From NCBI GenBank assembly GCA_017937805.1, contig JAGBCX010000079.1, positions 1 through 64,000 of the forward strand: DNA of 64,000 nt. Direction: 5' to 3'. The notes beneath the pieces were generated by a model. The model was not told the origin of the DNA, did no database searches, and worked only from the letters and a program-made list of their open reading frames with translations. This DNA is from Alistipes sp. Lineage in GTDB: Bacteria > Bacteroidota > Bacteroidia > Bacteroidales > Rikenellaceae. Below are positions 6,900 to 17,100 of the stretch, one piece after another (position 1 is the stretch's first letter; each line of letters begins with the position of its first letter). Position numbers and translations under genes: made by a program.

Positions 6900-8219
6900 T
6901 TAGAGGTTTCCTGTTGTTGATTTGAGTTTGTAGTATTTGAAAATGGCACCTATCTGCGAGTTAGCAAGTTGTAACTCGGCATTGAGGAGTTCATTTGCCG
7001 CATCGACCATATCGGTAGCAATAGCCATATCGTTCTTATATCGAGTTTCGATAACGCTATAATTCTCCTCGGCGAGTTGTAAACTCTTACGATAGGACTC
7101 CAACTCCTCGAACGACTCCAAGTATTTAATGTAGTCCGACTTAACCGCGAGTTTAACCCCTTCCTTCGCCTCGTCATAGCGAGATTGCGCCAACAAAGAG
7201 GCATACTTAGCCCTCTTTACGCCATTATTCGCCTTATAGAGCGATGACAGACTCCACGAGACACGCAACCCGACAAACCAATAGTTGAAGTTTTTGTTTA
7301 TTACGGGAACTTCGATTGTTATAGGTCCGTCAAAGTGGTTGGCAGCGACTAACGCCACACTCGGTAACATATTGGCACGCGCCAACTTAACACCTTGCTC
7401 ACTCATCTTTACTCCAAGTGCCGAGCGTTGCAAATCGTGCGAGTATCGCGTTGCTTCACTCTGCCAATAGTTCTCATTTTGAGGTGCGGTAGAGAGCGAA
7501 ATCAGCTTCGTATCGGGCAAAATATATGTCGCAGGATCCAACGCAAGCATCTCCACCATATTGGCATTCAATATCTCGATACCATTCACAATCTTACGGC
7601 GTGCCAACGATATATTTTGGAGTCGGAGTTCATAGCGCGTAATGTCGTTTGCCAAGGCTACGCCCTGCGCTTGACGAGCGCGAGTTGTTTCGATTAGCGA
7701 CTCCGCCAACTCGATATTTCTGTCATAGACTTTCAGCAGATTGTGCAACTTGTAGAGGTCGAGATAGAACGCAGTAAGCATAAAGCGTATGCGGGTACGC
7801 GAATCTGCCAAATCTACCGAAGCCATCTCCTCCTGCAACTTAGCCATTGCGACACCGCTACTTACAGCGCCTCCGCCATATATTAGTTGCGAAGCCTCCA
7901 CCGCGAAATTGTTACCGAAGTGCGGCATATCGATATTCATTGCATTCGAGAAATCTCTATCGGTCAAAAGACCATCTCCGAGATAACTCGCCATAACCGA
8001 TAGGTCGATATTGGGCAGATGCTTTGACTTAGCCTCTTTCACAGCAATATCTGCCTCTGCCAAAGCCAACTTACTGCTTTTTATACTCTTGCTGTATTCA
8101 TCGGCAAGAGTATAGATCTCTTCGAGTGTCAGCACTCGTTCAACACGATTTGAGGCGGACACATCATAGCCCGATAGCATTGCGCACAGCAACACTATGA
8201 GCGTAAAAAATTTACTCAT
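6900..8219 (-). CDS. TolC-family outer-membrane efflux protein
   Basis: A 439-residue outer-membrane factor and the first gene of the efflux operon. It has a cleavable signal peptide (about residues 1-22, MLSGYDVSAS) and two OEP-type repeats of long amphipathic helices, for example EEIYTLADEYSKSIKSS and LAEADIAVKEAKSKHLPN. A second half begins near MSEQGVKLARANMLPS. The length is normal for the family. It would form the trimeric channel that completes the pump with the two downstream gene products. A 150-base leader with a possible attenuator precedes it. Confidence 0.88.
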   Translation of the reverse strand: MSKFFTLIVLLCAMLSGYDVSASNRVERVLTLEEIYTLADEYSKSIKSSKLALAEADIAVKEAKSKHLPNIDLSVMASYLGDGLLTDRDFSNAMNIDMPHFGNNFAVEASQLIYGGGAVSSGVAMAKLQEEMASVDLADSRTRIRFMLTAFYLDLYKLHNLLKVYDRNIELAESLIETTRARQAQGVALANDITRYELRLQNISLARRKIVNGIEILNANMVEMLALDPATYILPDTKLISLSTAPQNENYWQSEATRYSHDLQRSALGVKMSEQGVKLARANMLPSVALVAANHFDGPITIEVPVINKNFNYWFVGLRVSWSLSSLYKANNGVKRAKYASLLAQSRYDEAKEGVKLAVKSDYIKYLESFEELESYRKSLQLAEENYSVIETRYKNDMAIATDMVDAANELLNAELQLANSQIGAIFKYYKLKSTTGNL

Positions 8220-8247
8220 AATTATAAGGATTAAAATGTTAGATACT

Positions 8248-8272
8248 AAAAAAACGGACCGGCAAATTGCCG
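8248..8272 (-). terminator. Possible attenuator hairpin in efflux-operon leader
   Basis: Minus-strand CGGCAA and TTGCCG (8267-8272 with 8260-8265) form a short GC-rich hairpin, followed after GTCCG by seven T residues (8254-8248). It lies between the promoter and the TolC-like gene. The five bases between stem and T run make it a weaker terminator than the others in this window. Confidence 0.4.
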
Positions 8273-8285
8273 AAGAGAGCCCTCC

Positions 8286-8345
8286 CTAAGGAATGTAGAT
8301 TGTTGTTGTATGGAATGCTCGTGAACTCTTATCTCTTCGTATCAT
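8286..8345 (-). CDS. Possible 19-residue leader peptide
   Basis: Minus-strand ATG to TAG frame encoding MIRRDKSSRAFHTTTIYIP, inside the untranslated leader of the efflux operon. It ends 14 bases before a hairpin followed by a T run. The layout resembles ribosome-mediated attenuation ahead of antibiotic-resistance genes. Nothing but position supports translation. Confidence 0.3.
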   Translation of the reverse strand: MIRRDKSSRAFHTTTIYIP

Positions 8346-8376
8346 ATTGGGTGCAAAACTGTATGCTTTGCGACTG

Positions 8377-8407
8377 CAAAGGTACAAAAAAAATGGAAAA
8401 CCGCAAA
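8377..8407 (-). promoter_or_regulatory. Promoter of the tripartite efflux operon
   Basis: On the minus strand TTTG (8404-8407) and TACCTTTG (8377-8384) are 19 bases apart, an exact match to the Bacteroidetes promoter. It lies between the XRE regulator stop and the TolC-like gene, giving a leader of about 150 bases. Confidence 0.75.
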
Positions 8408-8430
8408 GTCCTCCATTCCAATTACGAGGG

Positions 8431-8637
8431 TTACTCCTCCTCGTATTCCAAGATTTCACCGGGCTGACAGTGTAACTCGTGGCAGATAGCTTCGAGTGTC
8501 GAGAAGCGCACAGCCTTACCCTTGCCCGTCTTCAAAATCGAGAGGTTGGCAGGGGTTATCCCAATTCTCTCCGACAACTGCGTGAGCGTCATATTTCGCC
8601 GAGCCATCACTGCGTCAAGTTTCACTTTGATACCCAT
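8431..8637 (-). CDS. Small XRE-family transcriptional regulator
   Basis: A 68-residue protein that is almost entirely one Cro/CI helix-turn-helix domain. MTLTQLSERIGITPANLSILKTG is the two-helix reading unit, followed by RFSTLEAICHELHCQPGEILE and an acidic tail. It belongs to the short YozG-like XRE group, which act as DNA-binding repressors without an effector domain. It lies just upstream of, and on the same strand as, the efflux operon, whose promoter is between them. It could regulate that promoter, but that is inferred from position only. Confidence 0.85.
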   Translation of the reverse strand: MGIKVKLDAVMARRNMTLTQLSERIGITPANLSILKTGKGKAVRFSTLEAICHELHCQPGEILEYEEE

Positions 8638-8772
8638 TTTCGTAGCATTTTTTTCTCGTTAACCTAACTAACCAAATGCGAATATAGGCAAAAAAGTATT
8701 ATCTTCCAAATTTTGCCGACCACCCTATTACTGCTGCGAAATGTCGCAAAAGTCGTTTTTTAGGCTTTTCTA

Positions 8773-8803
8773 TTGCGGATTATTGTCAAAATAGTTACTT
8801 TTG
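8773..8803 (+). promoter_or_regulatory. Promoter of acyl-ACP thioesterase gene
   Basis: TTG at 8773-8775 and TACTTTTG at 8796-8803 are 20 bases apart. The start codon follows 22 bases after the -7 box. Confidence 0.65.
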
Positions 8804-8825
8804 CCTAACAATTAAAATAGGAATT

Positions 8826-9557
8826 ATGGCAGAGAAGACAAACTATAATTTTTCGGCTGCGCCCGAAAAAGTTGATTTTATGCTCCACGCAACCATCGAA
8901 TCGCTCTGTTCGGACATTCTGAATGTTGCCGGAGTCGATGCAAAGCACAAGGGCATCAGTGCAGATGTGTTGATGCAGCACAACCGTTCGTGGGTGCTCT
9001 CGCGTATGTCGGTTGAACTCGACCGCCAGCCCGATCAATACGAGGAGTACAATATCCTCACTTGGGTAAATCCGCACACCTCTCGCCTTATCTCAACCCG
9101 TAATTTCGAGCTTTCGGATAGCGAGGGCAAGCAGTTTGGTCGTGCCGTGTCGCAGTGGTGCGTCATCGACTTCGAGAAGCGTATGCCGGTGTCATTGGAG
9201 GAGGTCGAGCACCTCTTTACCGATAAGTTCTGCGAGGCTCCTTCGCCTTGCGAAGCACCTCGAAAGGTACGCGGTATCGAGCCAAGTGTAACCCGTAAGC
9301 ACGAGGTGCGTTATAGCGATATAGACTTCAATCGCCATGTCAATACAATGCGTTATATCCGCATGATGCTCAATACCCTACCGATTGAGTACTTGACCGA
9401 GCCACGCCCACTACGCCTCGATATTCACTTTGCAAAGGAGTGCCGCTTGGGCGAGGTCTTAACGATTGGCTACGAGCAGCGAGATAATGTATCACTCTTC
9501 GAGATTCGCAATGACGAAGGCGCAGTCGCCTGCACCGCTTGTATCGAGTGGAAGTAA
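8826..9557 (+). CDS. Acyl-ACP thioesterase, FatA/FatB-like
   Basis: A 243-residue double hotdog-fold thioesterase that releases fatty acids from acyl carrier protein. The first hotdog includes the SWVLSRMSVELDRQP helix region; the second carries SDIDFNRHVNTMRYIRMM, in which the N-x-H-x-N pattern supplies catalytic Asn and His as in plant and bacterial acyl-ACP thioesterases. HFAKEC near residue 200 fits the usual position of the third catalytic residue. It has its own promoter and stands alone between divergent and convergent neighbours. It probably tunes membrane lipid or fatty-acid release. Confidence 0.87.
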   Translation: MAEKTNYNFSAAPEKVDFMLHATIESLCSDILNVAGVDAKHKGISADVLMQHNRSWVLSRMSVELDRQPDQYEEYNILTWVNPHTSRLISTRNFELSDSEGKQFGRAVSQWCVIDFEKRMPVSLEEVEHLFTDKFCEAPSPCEAPRKVRGIEPSVTRKHEVRYSDIDFNRHVNTMRYIRMMLNTLPIEYLTEPRPLRLDIHFAKECRLGEVLTIGYEQRDNVSLFEIRNDEGAVACTACIEWK

Positions 9558-9574
9558 AAAGCAGCACAAAAAAA

Positions 9575-9597
9575 GGAGCGAGATTTTTTCTCGCTCC
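9575..9597 (-). terminator. Terminator between thioesterase and M16 peptidase genes
   Basis: GGAGCGAGA pairs with TCTCGCTCC. On the minus strand it is followed by seven T residues, so it chiefly ends the M16 peptidase transcript; it may also stop the thioesterase transcript on the plus strand. Confidence 0.8.
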
Positions 9598-9601
9598 AAA
9601 T

Positions 9602-9632
9602 TTTGCATTTTGAATTTTGCATTCTGCATTCT
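9602..9632. repeat. Short tandem repeat of TGCATTTTGAAT type
   Basis: Imperfect TTGCATTTTGAATTTTGCAT-like units next to the terminator, running up to the M16 stop codon at 9631. The same family recurs at 54780-54808 between ptb and ackA. Confidence 0.65.
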
Positions 9633-12453
9633 ATTTCTCAGGTCGCATTACGACATAAGCCATATTGTTGTCGGCTAAAATCTTCGCTGCGAGAGCCTTC
9701 AAATCATCGTAGGTCAACTCCTCGACTGCCTTCTTGTACTCAGCGAGAGAGTCCATACCGCGATAGTTGTAGAGGTCGAGCCAATCAACCCAAGTGCCAT
9801 TCTGCTGAATCTGGTTCTCGTACTCCTTCAAGAGGTACTTGCGAGTCTTCTCAACATCCTCCTTATTAGGACCATCGGTAGCAATCTTCTTAATCTCGTC
9901 AATAACAATCTGGCTCAACTCGTCAGCCATCTGCTCGTTTGTATCGAACAATACGATAAGCTGATACCAAGGTTTGTAATCAGCCATTACACGGCCACCT
10001 ACGCCTACGCTGTAAGTACCACCCTTCTCCTCGCGGATAGAGATAGTATAGCGGCTACGAAGCACATGCGAGAGGACATTCATCGCAACGCGATTCTTCA
10101 TTGTGTAGTCGATATCACCGGTGTAGATGCGGGTTACGCCAACCTTTGGCTGCTGCATCTTAACCTTGAAGTCATTTACAACCTCGCCCTTAACGGTCTG
10201 TACGCCATCATCAACCTTCTTGTTGAGCTTTTTCGATACAGGAAGCGAGCCGAGATACTTCTCAACAAGTGGCTTCAACGCCTCCAAATCAACATTACCT
10301 ACGATATAGGTGGTAAAGTCTGCTGCATTCGAATACAACGCCTTATAAGCAGGCTCCAACAACTCAAACTTAACCTTGTCGAATAGTGCAGGTGTAATCT
10401 GCTGACGGCGGAAGTGGTCGCCATAGAGAGTCTTCTGACGCTGAACTGCCGAGATATAGTCAGGGTTGGTCTGCAAATTCTCAACATAAGGCTTCAACTG
10501 ATTCATTGCAACATCGAAATCCTCCTTCGAGAAGCGAGGGTCGGTGAACTGCAAGTAGATAAGTTGCATCAAAGTCTCCAAATCCTTCGGAGAAGCCATA
10601 CCCTGAATACCTGTTTCGTAGTCATCTGGCGAAACATGAAGGCTTACGCTCTTACCCGAAAGTTGCTTGCGGAGGTCGGTAGCCGTAAATTTCGATACAC
10701 CCATACGGCCCATAAAGGTCGAGAGGAATGCCGAAGGCCAATACAACTCGTCACTCAATGACGACTGTCCAAAGTGTGCAATCATCGACACCTGCACCTC
10801 GTCAGCCTTGAACTTGGTAGGCTTAACAACCACCTTCAAGCCATTCTTGAGAGTCCAAGTAGTAGTGCCATAAGCCTCATTCTTCGACTCCTCCTTAACT
10901 TTCGAGCCCTTCAACTTCTTATCTGGCGAGATAAGTGGCTCCTTAACGGTATTGTCAGCGTAAGGTGCGATTGTAGCAGCCTTAACCTTTGCCAACACCT
11001 CCAAGCACTGCGCCTCGGTAGGATTTACCAAACCCTCACGCTTTGGAGCCTGAACGATTAACACCTGATTGTGGTCAGTGATGTACTGCTGCATAACCTG
11101 GTTAATCATCGGCAACTGAATATTAGCAATGATTGCGCTATCCAGCTTCCACTCGGTCTCTGCATCAGGTATAGCGGCATTATTGCGGAATGCGTTCAAG
11201 TAGCGCTGTACATATTGACCATTCTTGCGGTCGTTGCGATTGTTGTATGCAACCTCCTGCATCTTCATTACGCTCTGCTTTGCACGCTCCAACTCGCCCT
11301 CGGTAAAGCCGTGACGGCGAATACGCTCCAACTCGATATATGCAGCCTCGATACCAGCGAGGAGCTTGCCATCTTGAGTATTCACATCGAAACCTGCACA
11401 TGCCAAAGTTGGGCAGATGCCGATACCGCCATTCATAAAGCGTGCGCCTGTAAATGGTGCATTTGGCTTCATTGCAATTTCGCGGAAACGAGCATTTGCC
11501 ATCTCGTCAGCCAACGCATCAATAAGAGCAAATGTCTCTGCCAATTGAGTGTTATTCAGTTGCTTTGGCAAAGCCTGACGCTTGATAAAGAGCGATGCAC
11601 CCGACTCGGTCATCTCTGGATCCTCGAAGATAGAGATGATAGGCTCTTTGTTGTCAGGAACAACGATATGCTCCTTCTGTGGAGCATCTGCAGGCGAAGC
11701 AGGGATATCGGCCATCAACTTCTGCAACTTAGCCTCTACCTCATCAACATTGATGTCGCCAACGATTACCACTGCCTGATACTCAGGGCGATACCACTTG
11801 TGATAGAAGTTCTCGAGCGAAGAGTGGTCGAACGACTTCAAGCCATCGAGGTGACCGATAAGGTTGCGGTGCTCGTAGCGAGTGCCCTTGCCGAGAGCCT
11901 TCAAAAGCTGAATAGTTCCGCGCCACGATGCGCCATCACGCATACGCAACTCCTCCATGATAACACCGCGCTCTGCATCAATCTCCTTTGGTTGCAAAGC
12001 GATAAAGTGCGACCAATCGTGAAGGATAAGCATTGCGGTATCAATGATACCCGGACGGATTGTCGGAACATCTTTCAAGAGATACTGAGTGTAGTCCCAC
12101 GAAGTACCTGCATTGAGGTTTACTCCGAACTTTACACCTACGGTTTCGAGATACTCGATAAGCATCTTGCCGGGCAAGTTCTTCGTACCGTTGAATGCCA
12201 TGTGCTCCAAGAAGTGAGCCAAACCCTGCTGGTCGTCCTCCTCCTGAATAGCACCTACATCGTGCGAGATGTAGAAATCAGCGAGATTCTTCTGTTTGTC
12301 GTTGTGACGAAGGTAGTATTTCATACCATTCGGCAACTGTCCCACGCGAACAGCCTTGTCCGCAGGGATTACCGGAATCTGTTGCGCTCCCGGTTGCGCA
12401 GCCACCGCAAAAGCAACTAACGATGCGATGACGAATGTAAATAAACGTTTCAT
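9631..12453 (-). CDS. M16 (pitrilysin) family zinc peptidase, two-half form
   Basis: A 940-residue secreted protease with a signal peptide (about residues 1-19). The inverted zinc motif HFLEH (His80, Glu83, His84) and the distal ligand Glu161 in ERGVIMEE are all present, so the N-terminal half should be active. The C-terminal half repeats the fold from about residue 520 (WTLKNGLKVVVKPTKF) without an HxxEH motif, as in full-length pitrilysin-type enzymes that form a clam shell. Substrates are probably peptides in the periplasm. It is monocistronic, with a possible -7 box (TATTTTTG) at 12611-12618 on the minus strand. Confidence 0.92.
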   Translation of the reverse strand: MKRLFTFVIASLVAFAVAAQPGAQQIPVIPADKAVRVGQLPNGMKYYLRHNDKQKNLADFYISHDVGAIQEEDDQQGLAHFLEHMAFNGTKNLPGKMLIEYLETVGVKFGVNLNAGTSWDYTQYLLKDVPTIRPGIIDTAMLILHDWSHFIALQPKEIDAERGVIMEELRMRDGASWRGTIQLLKALGKGTRYEHRNLIGHLDGLKSFDHSSLENFYHKWYRPEYQAVVIVGDINVDEVEAKLQKLMADIPASPADAPQKEHIVVPDNKEPIISIFEDPEMTESGASLFIKRQALPKQLNNTQLAETFALIDALADEMANARFREIAMKPNAPFTGARFMNGGIGICPTLACAGFDVNTQDGKLLAGIEAAYIELERIRRHGFTEGELERAKQSVMKMQEVAYNNRNDRKNGQYVQRYLNAFRNNAAIPDAETEWKLDSAIIANIQLPMINQVMQQYITDHNQVLIVQAPKREGLVNPTEAQCLEVLAKVKAATIAPYADNTVKEPLISPDKKLKGSKVKEESKNEAYGTTTWTLKNGLKVVVKPTKFKADEVQVSMIAHFGQSSLSDELYWPSAFLSTFMGRMGVSKFTATDLRKQLSGKSVSLHVSPDDYETGIQGMASPKDLETLMQLIYLQFTDPRFSKEDFDVAMNQLKPYVENLQTNPDYISAVQRQKTLYGDHFRRQQITPALFDKVKFELLEPAYKALYSNAADFTTYIVGNVDLEALKPLVEKYLGSLPVSKKLNKKVDDGVQTVKGEVVNDFKVKMQQPKVGVTRIYTGDIDYTMKNRVAMNVLSHVLRSRYTISIREEKGGTYSVGVGGRVMADYKPWYQLIVLFDTNEQMADELSQIVIDEIKKIATDGPNKEDVEKTRKYLLKEYENQIQQNGTWVDWLDLYNYRGMDSLAEYKKAVEELTYDDLKALAAKILADNNMAYVVMRPEK

Positions 12454-12610
12454 TTTACCAAAAATTTGGATTTTAATTTAGTTATTGTTTTATATTTATT
12501 GTTTGCTCATCTCTTGTTATAACGTTTTGAATAGCCCTCTTATTGTGCTTTCATCTTATTATAAGACGCTTCGCCACCTCGAAAAACTACACACAAAACG
12601 CAATTTCGTA

Positions 12611-12618
12611 CAAAAATA
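12611..12618 (-). promoter_or_regulatory. Possible -7 box for M16 peptidase gene
   Basis: Minus-strand TATTTTTG matches TAnnTTTG. No well-spaced TTTG is seen upstream, so this is tentative. Apart from this and the terminator at 12658-12685, the spacer 12454-12710 holds nothing recognisable. Confidence 0.35.
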
Positions 12619-12650
12619 GTAATTTCTTTCGGTTTTTATTGCAAAAATAA

Positions 12651-12685
12651 CAAAAAAATCACCGCAAGGTTTGACCTGCGGTGAT
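12651..12685 (-). terminator. Terminator of the TonB-receptor/DUF5689 operon
   Basis: ATCACCGCA pairs with TGCGGTGAT (12658-12666 with 12677-12685). On the minus strand a run of seven T follows. It ends the operon whose last gene stops at 12711. Confidence 0.85.
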
Positions 12686-12710
12686 TCTGTCAAATGATGA
12701 ATATAAATGC

Positions 12711-14144
12711 CTACTCGGCATCGTCATCTTCGGTGAGATACTGAGGAAGCAGCCATGCCTCTTTTGAGGTGTTCTCAAGGCACCATACTACCCAATCACC
12801 CCACTCATTCCACTTTGCCCACAGCTCTGTTCCGTTGTTTGCAGGCTTGTTAGCCTCATACTGAGCCTTCCAAACCGCAACCTCCTCTGCATGTACAGCA
12901 TCGTTGGTCAAAGGAACCAAAGTATACATAGGGAAGCTGTTTTCGGTGTTGGTCAAGTGGTCGCTCCATGCTTTATAGACATCTTTTGGCGCAGTCTCGA
13001 AGCCGAAATCCTCGTAACGGTTGATAGATAACTGATATGTTGCATATTGATACTCCCAATCGTGCGCATAGATACTGTATATCGCCAACACATCACCAAC
13101 AGCACCGTCTTTTGGGATAAACTTGCCGGCAAAGCGAGAGTAACCGCTTGTACGAACGGTATATACTCCTGATTCGTTGGTTGATGTCGGGTGAGCATCG
13201 TTGTAGGTTACAAGAATACTACCATACTGCGCTACACCGTTTACGCTATAAGCCATCTTGTACCATGGTTTTTGTACGACATCGTCAATATCACCTCCAA
13301 TGGAGATAGGAATACCTGCCGAACAGAGCCATTGTGGATATACATTGTCGCCAATTCCTGTAGTCGGTCCGGCCTCGTTTGGAGCACCTGCATAGCACAC
13401 TTTTAGCCCCTTGAAGCGAATCAAACGACCAAGATACTCCTTACTCCTAAATAGTTTTGAATAGGAAGATTTATCTACGACAAGAATATCTGAATTATCC
13501 GATGTACCTTCGGTGAGCATAGTCTTCTCGCCCTTGAATACATGCTGGCGTACTTTATTAACGCTAACGATATTAGAGTTAGAGTAGAATTTAGGTGTAC
13601 CCCACGAGTTGTAACTCGAAGTTGGGATATCGCCCAACGAGAGCATCATACGGAAGTTACCGAGATATAAGCCGCGCAACTTGACATATACCCACATCGT
13701 TTCACCCGTAGAGAGGTCGCACGGATAGTCGAGGAACAAACCATTGGTAAGTTTCAACTCGATTGCAGCCGTTCCATCAAAGATATGGAGTGACTTGTAA
13801 ATGTTACCCTGCTCGTCGTTAGAGATAACCTTACCCTTGATATAGTAGTTTCCTGTATTATACCAATTGGTGTGGCTAAGCTCCCAAGGTGTACACTCAC
13901 TCTTTGGGTCTCCGACAAAGTGCATATATCGTGTCTCTTCAAAGCTGTTTGTACTACCATTATCCTGAATTTCGCCATACAAATCCTTCAATGCCTTGAT
14001 TGTAATATGTTGCAAATCGGGATTAGCCTGTTGGAACGACTCATCTGTATAGACAGCAGGAGTGTATGGCATCTCAAACTTGTTGTAGCAAGCCGTCAAA
14101 ACCAAACCGAGCAATGCTACCAAAATCATCTTATACTGTTTCAT
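12711..14144 (-). CDS. DUF5689-type surface lipoprotein
   Basis: A 477-residue lipoprotein with lipobox LTAC (Cys19). The region from about residue 40 (QHITIKALKDLYG) through KGKVISNDEQGNIYKSLHIFDGTAAIEL matches the DUF5689 pattern: an OB-fold-like beta barrel with a G-x-V-x-S-x-D signature and a following D-G-T/S-x-x-I strand. The C-terminal half is a further beta domain with aromatic residues and no recognised family. It follows the TonB receptor by 29 bases and is the last gene of the operon. The likeliest role is a surface partner that binds the substrate of the receptor. OB folds often bind nucleic acids, which fits the nearby nucleases; that link is an inference. Confidence 0.8.
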   Translation of the reverse strand: MKQYKMILVALLGLVLTACYNKFEMPYTPAVYTDESFQQANPDLQHITIKALKDLYGEIQDNGSTNSFEETRYMHFVGDPKSECTPWELSHTNWYNTGNYYIKGKVISNDEQGNIYKSLHIFDGTAAIELKLTNGLFLDYPCDLSTGETMWVYVKLRGLYLGNFRMMLSLGDIPTSSYNSWGTPKFYSNSNIVSVNKVRQHVFKGEKTMLTEGTSDNSDILVVDKSSYSKLFRSKEYLGRLIRFKGLKVCYAGAPNEAGPTTGIGDNVYPQWLCSAGIPISIGGDIDDVVQKPWYKMAYSVNGVAQYGSILVTYNDAHPTSTNESGVYTVRTSGYSRFAGKFIPKDGAVGDVLAIYSIYAHDWEYQYATYQLSINRYEDFGFETAPKDVYKAWSDHLTNTENSFPMYTLVPLTNDAVHAEEVAVWKAQYEANKPANNGTELWAKWNEWGDWVVWCLENTSKEAWLLPQYLTEDDDAE

Positions 14145-14173
14145 AATCTTTTCTCATTTTTTCGGTTTGACTT

Positions 14174-17100
14174 TTAGAAGCGGAAGTAGACATTCACAAA
14201 GCAAGTTGTTCCAAGCATATAGAAGTACTTCGAATCAAAACGAGTGTAGTAGGTTGTGGAAGGATTTGTCTTGTATTCAAGTTTGCCGTTAGTGCCTGGC
14301 TGATATCCATATCCACGCACTTTACGCATACGCATCTGCTCGTAACCACCTGTACGGAAGCCTTGGCTATTCAGGATATTCTTAACCTCTGCACTGAATC
14401 CGAGTGTATATTTACGCTTGATATACCAATTCTTTCCGATACTTGCAGCCAAGGTATAAGCATGTCCCAAATCCTCCTGTGCTCGAATCTTGGCTATTTC
14501 GGTTATAGCCCACATATTCTGAGCATTTTCAATCTTCTTATCGTCAGCAGACATATTATCCTTTAACTTGCCATTCAGCACATTCATATAAGGTTCCACT
14601 GCCTTATTGGTACGATAAGCAGGATTCATCGAGAGATACAACTTGTCGTAGTAGTTGAAGTTAATCGACGCAAACCAATTCTTTGGACCACGGAAATCAA
14701 GACCTACATTGACAGCAAACTGCGGTGTGCTCTCAACATAATAGCCCTTCCAATAGACCTTATCGGTGAGTTTAATCTTATTGCTGTTATCAACAGTCTG
14801 CACGAAGTTAGGGTTTGATGTATAGCGGTAATCGCCATAGTTCAAAGCACCCTGCAATGCCAAACCTCCCCAAATCGGAACACGCACCGCAACCTCGACA
14901 CCCATATAACGCTTGTCGATATTACTCATTGCAAAGTTGGTGAACGACGACTGCGTATCATCGTAGAACGAAATAACCTTCGACGAGTTTGTCATCTCGG
15001 TAAAGTAACCCGCTACGCGAGCCTGCAAATATGGCAAATTGAGGTTGTAAACCAACTCTGCGCTATAAGCCTGCTCAGGGGTCAAGCCCGGAGTTACAGT
15101 ATTACGGGTACGAGGCGACACGAATGCCGAATTGAAGGTTGGAGCATCTTGCACAGCACCAACGTTCAATGCCAAGTGGTGTGCCTGCGAGAAGCGATAT
15201 GAGAATGTTGCCTTAGCCTTGTAGGTCAGGAAGTTCAAGTGCTCGGAGTCACCCTTCGAGTTGTCGGCAAACAATCCCTTGCGCCACAATCCCTGACGCC
15301 ACAATCCTGCATAGCCGACCTCTCCACCTACATTCATCTCGAAACCACCTGTACGATATTGGTACATCGCCCACAACTGCGCTTGACGAGCGTGTGCATA
15401 GTAGTCGTACGAGAACTTGTCACCCTCGCGAACAATGCGTGCATGACCGTAAGCGTTGTAGTAGTCAAGGTCATTCTGATAAGCCAATGGATCGCTACCC
15501 ATATCGCGCTCTGCAAACTTATCGACATCAACCCAGAAATCGCCACCAAGCAAATCCTTGATTTTATCGTAGTACTCGGTACGATTTACGCGAGCCTTAA
15601 CACCTCCCAAGAGGTGGTGATTTGCATTGAAATCGTGCGAGATATTTGCTGCAAAATTGTAGTCGATTTGGTCGGTGTGACGCTCCTCGATCATATAGTT
15701 CGAACGATGTCCTTCTGCGTATGGCGATGTTGTACCATTTCTGTTCGAGTTAATCATATTGTCGAAGTCGATACGGCCTGTCCAAATCGAACGAGCAGAT
15801 GCAGCACCCTGCAAATAGGAGAGAATCTGGTCATCACTCGAAGCATCAAAGATTTTCGGAGTCGCAATGCTTGTAGTTGCATTTTGCAGAGCAATCATTG
15901 CCTCATCACCAAGTCCGAGTCTATTCAATTCGTTCAAGTTCTTGGCATTGTCAGCAGTAAGCCACTGAGCATATCCATTTGCAGTGAGAATTTGTGTAGT
16001 GTAGTTCGATGGCAAGTAGCGATAGTAGTCAGGACGAGGGTCTGCACCATCTTTCCAAGTCAAAGCCGAGTAGCCATTGAAACCAAATCGTACCGATGTA
16101 GCAGCAGTCAAACGAGTCTTTTCGCTGATGTCATAGTAGTAGTTCAACATCACGATAGGCTCGTGCGAACGGCGAACACGGGTGTTGCGGAGTTTTCCGT
16201 CTTGATAGCCCACATTCGGGTTGTAGTAGTTGCTACCGAACATATCGTAAGCCTCCTGTGTCGATGCCTGCTGTGCGCCACGCTGTTGTGGAGTACCAAG
16301 CACCATTAACGAAAGACGATGCTGTGGGTTAAACTGCTTCTCAACCGCTGCGAAGTAGCCGTACGAGTTGTAATATACACCATCAACATAGCCGTTACCA
16401 CCCTGACGAGTCGATACCGAGAAGGCGTACGACCAACCACTATCGAGCATACCCGAAGCATACGAAACGATAGCGCGGAAGTTGTACATCTGATTACCTC
16501 CCGATACACTTGCACGGAAACCCTTACGCATCTGCGATGCACGCGCGTTGATGTTGGTTGTACCACCAAAACCGCCAATACCATACTCGGTAGCGGTCAA
16601 ACCTGCGGTGCTCTCCTGGTTGCGGGTTGCATCGTTCATACCACTCCACAGCGACCAAGGACCATAGCCTGTATTGGCATCGTTGAAGCGGATACCGTTG
16701 AGATATACATCGGTATATTTCGAGTCGTAACCACGCACATTGAAACGCATCTCGCTGAATCGGTACGATGCAATATTGTTGTAGAGGTCCTTCGATGCCG
16801 AGAGTGACGATGGCAACGCCTGAGTATCCGAAGCAGAAGAGTCGTTGTCGAACTCTGCGAAGATTGCATCATCAAGTACCTCGCCCTGAATAGCCTTCGG
16901 CACAACGATTACGGCGTTAATATCCTTCACGCCATTCTCAACCTTGACAACAATGTCAAGATTCTCAAATTCAGGTGCAGCAAACGAGAGTTTGTAGTTA
17001 CCGGCAGGCACGCCCTTCAACTCGAAGTATCCCTCATCGTTGGTTGTGGCCTTAAAATCGGTACCCTCAATCGTTACCGCAGCATTTCCAACGGCAGCTC

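Noticed and set aside
5840..6925. 361-codon open frame on the plus strand
   Set aside because: It is antisense to the HlyD-type adaptor gene; the minus-strand protein has clear family motifs and this one does not.
11071..12420. 449-codon open frame on the plus strand
   Set aside because: It lies wholly antisense to the M16 peptidase gene, has no recognisable domain, and reflects the codon bias of the true gene.
15239..16309. 356-codon open frame on the plus strand
   Set aside because: Antisense to the TonB receptor, with no domain pattern or promoter.
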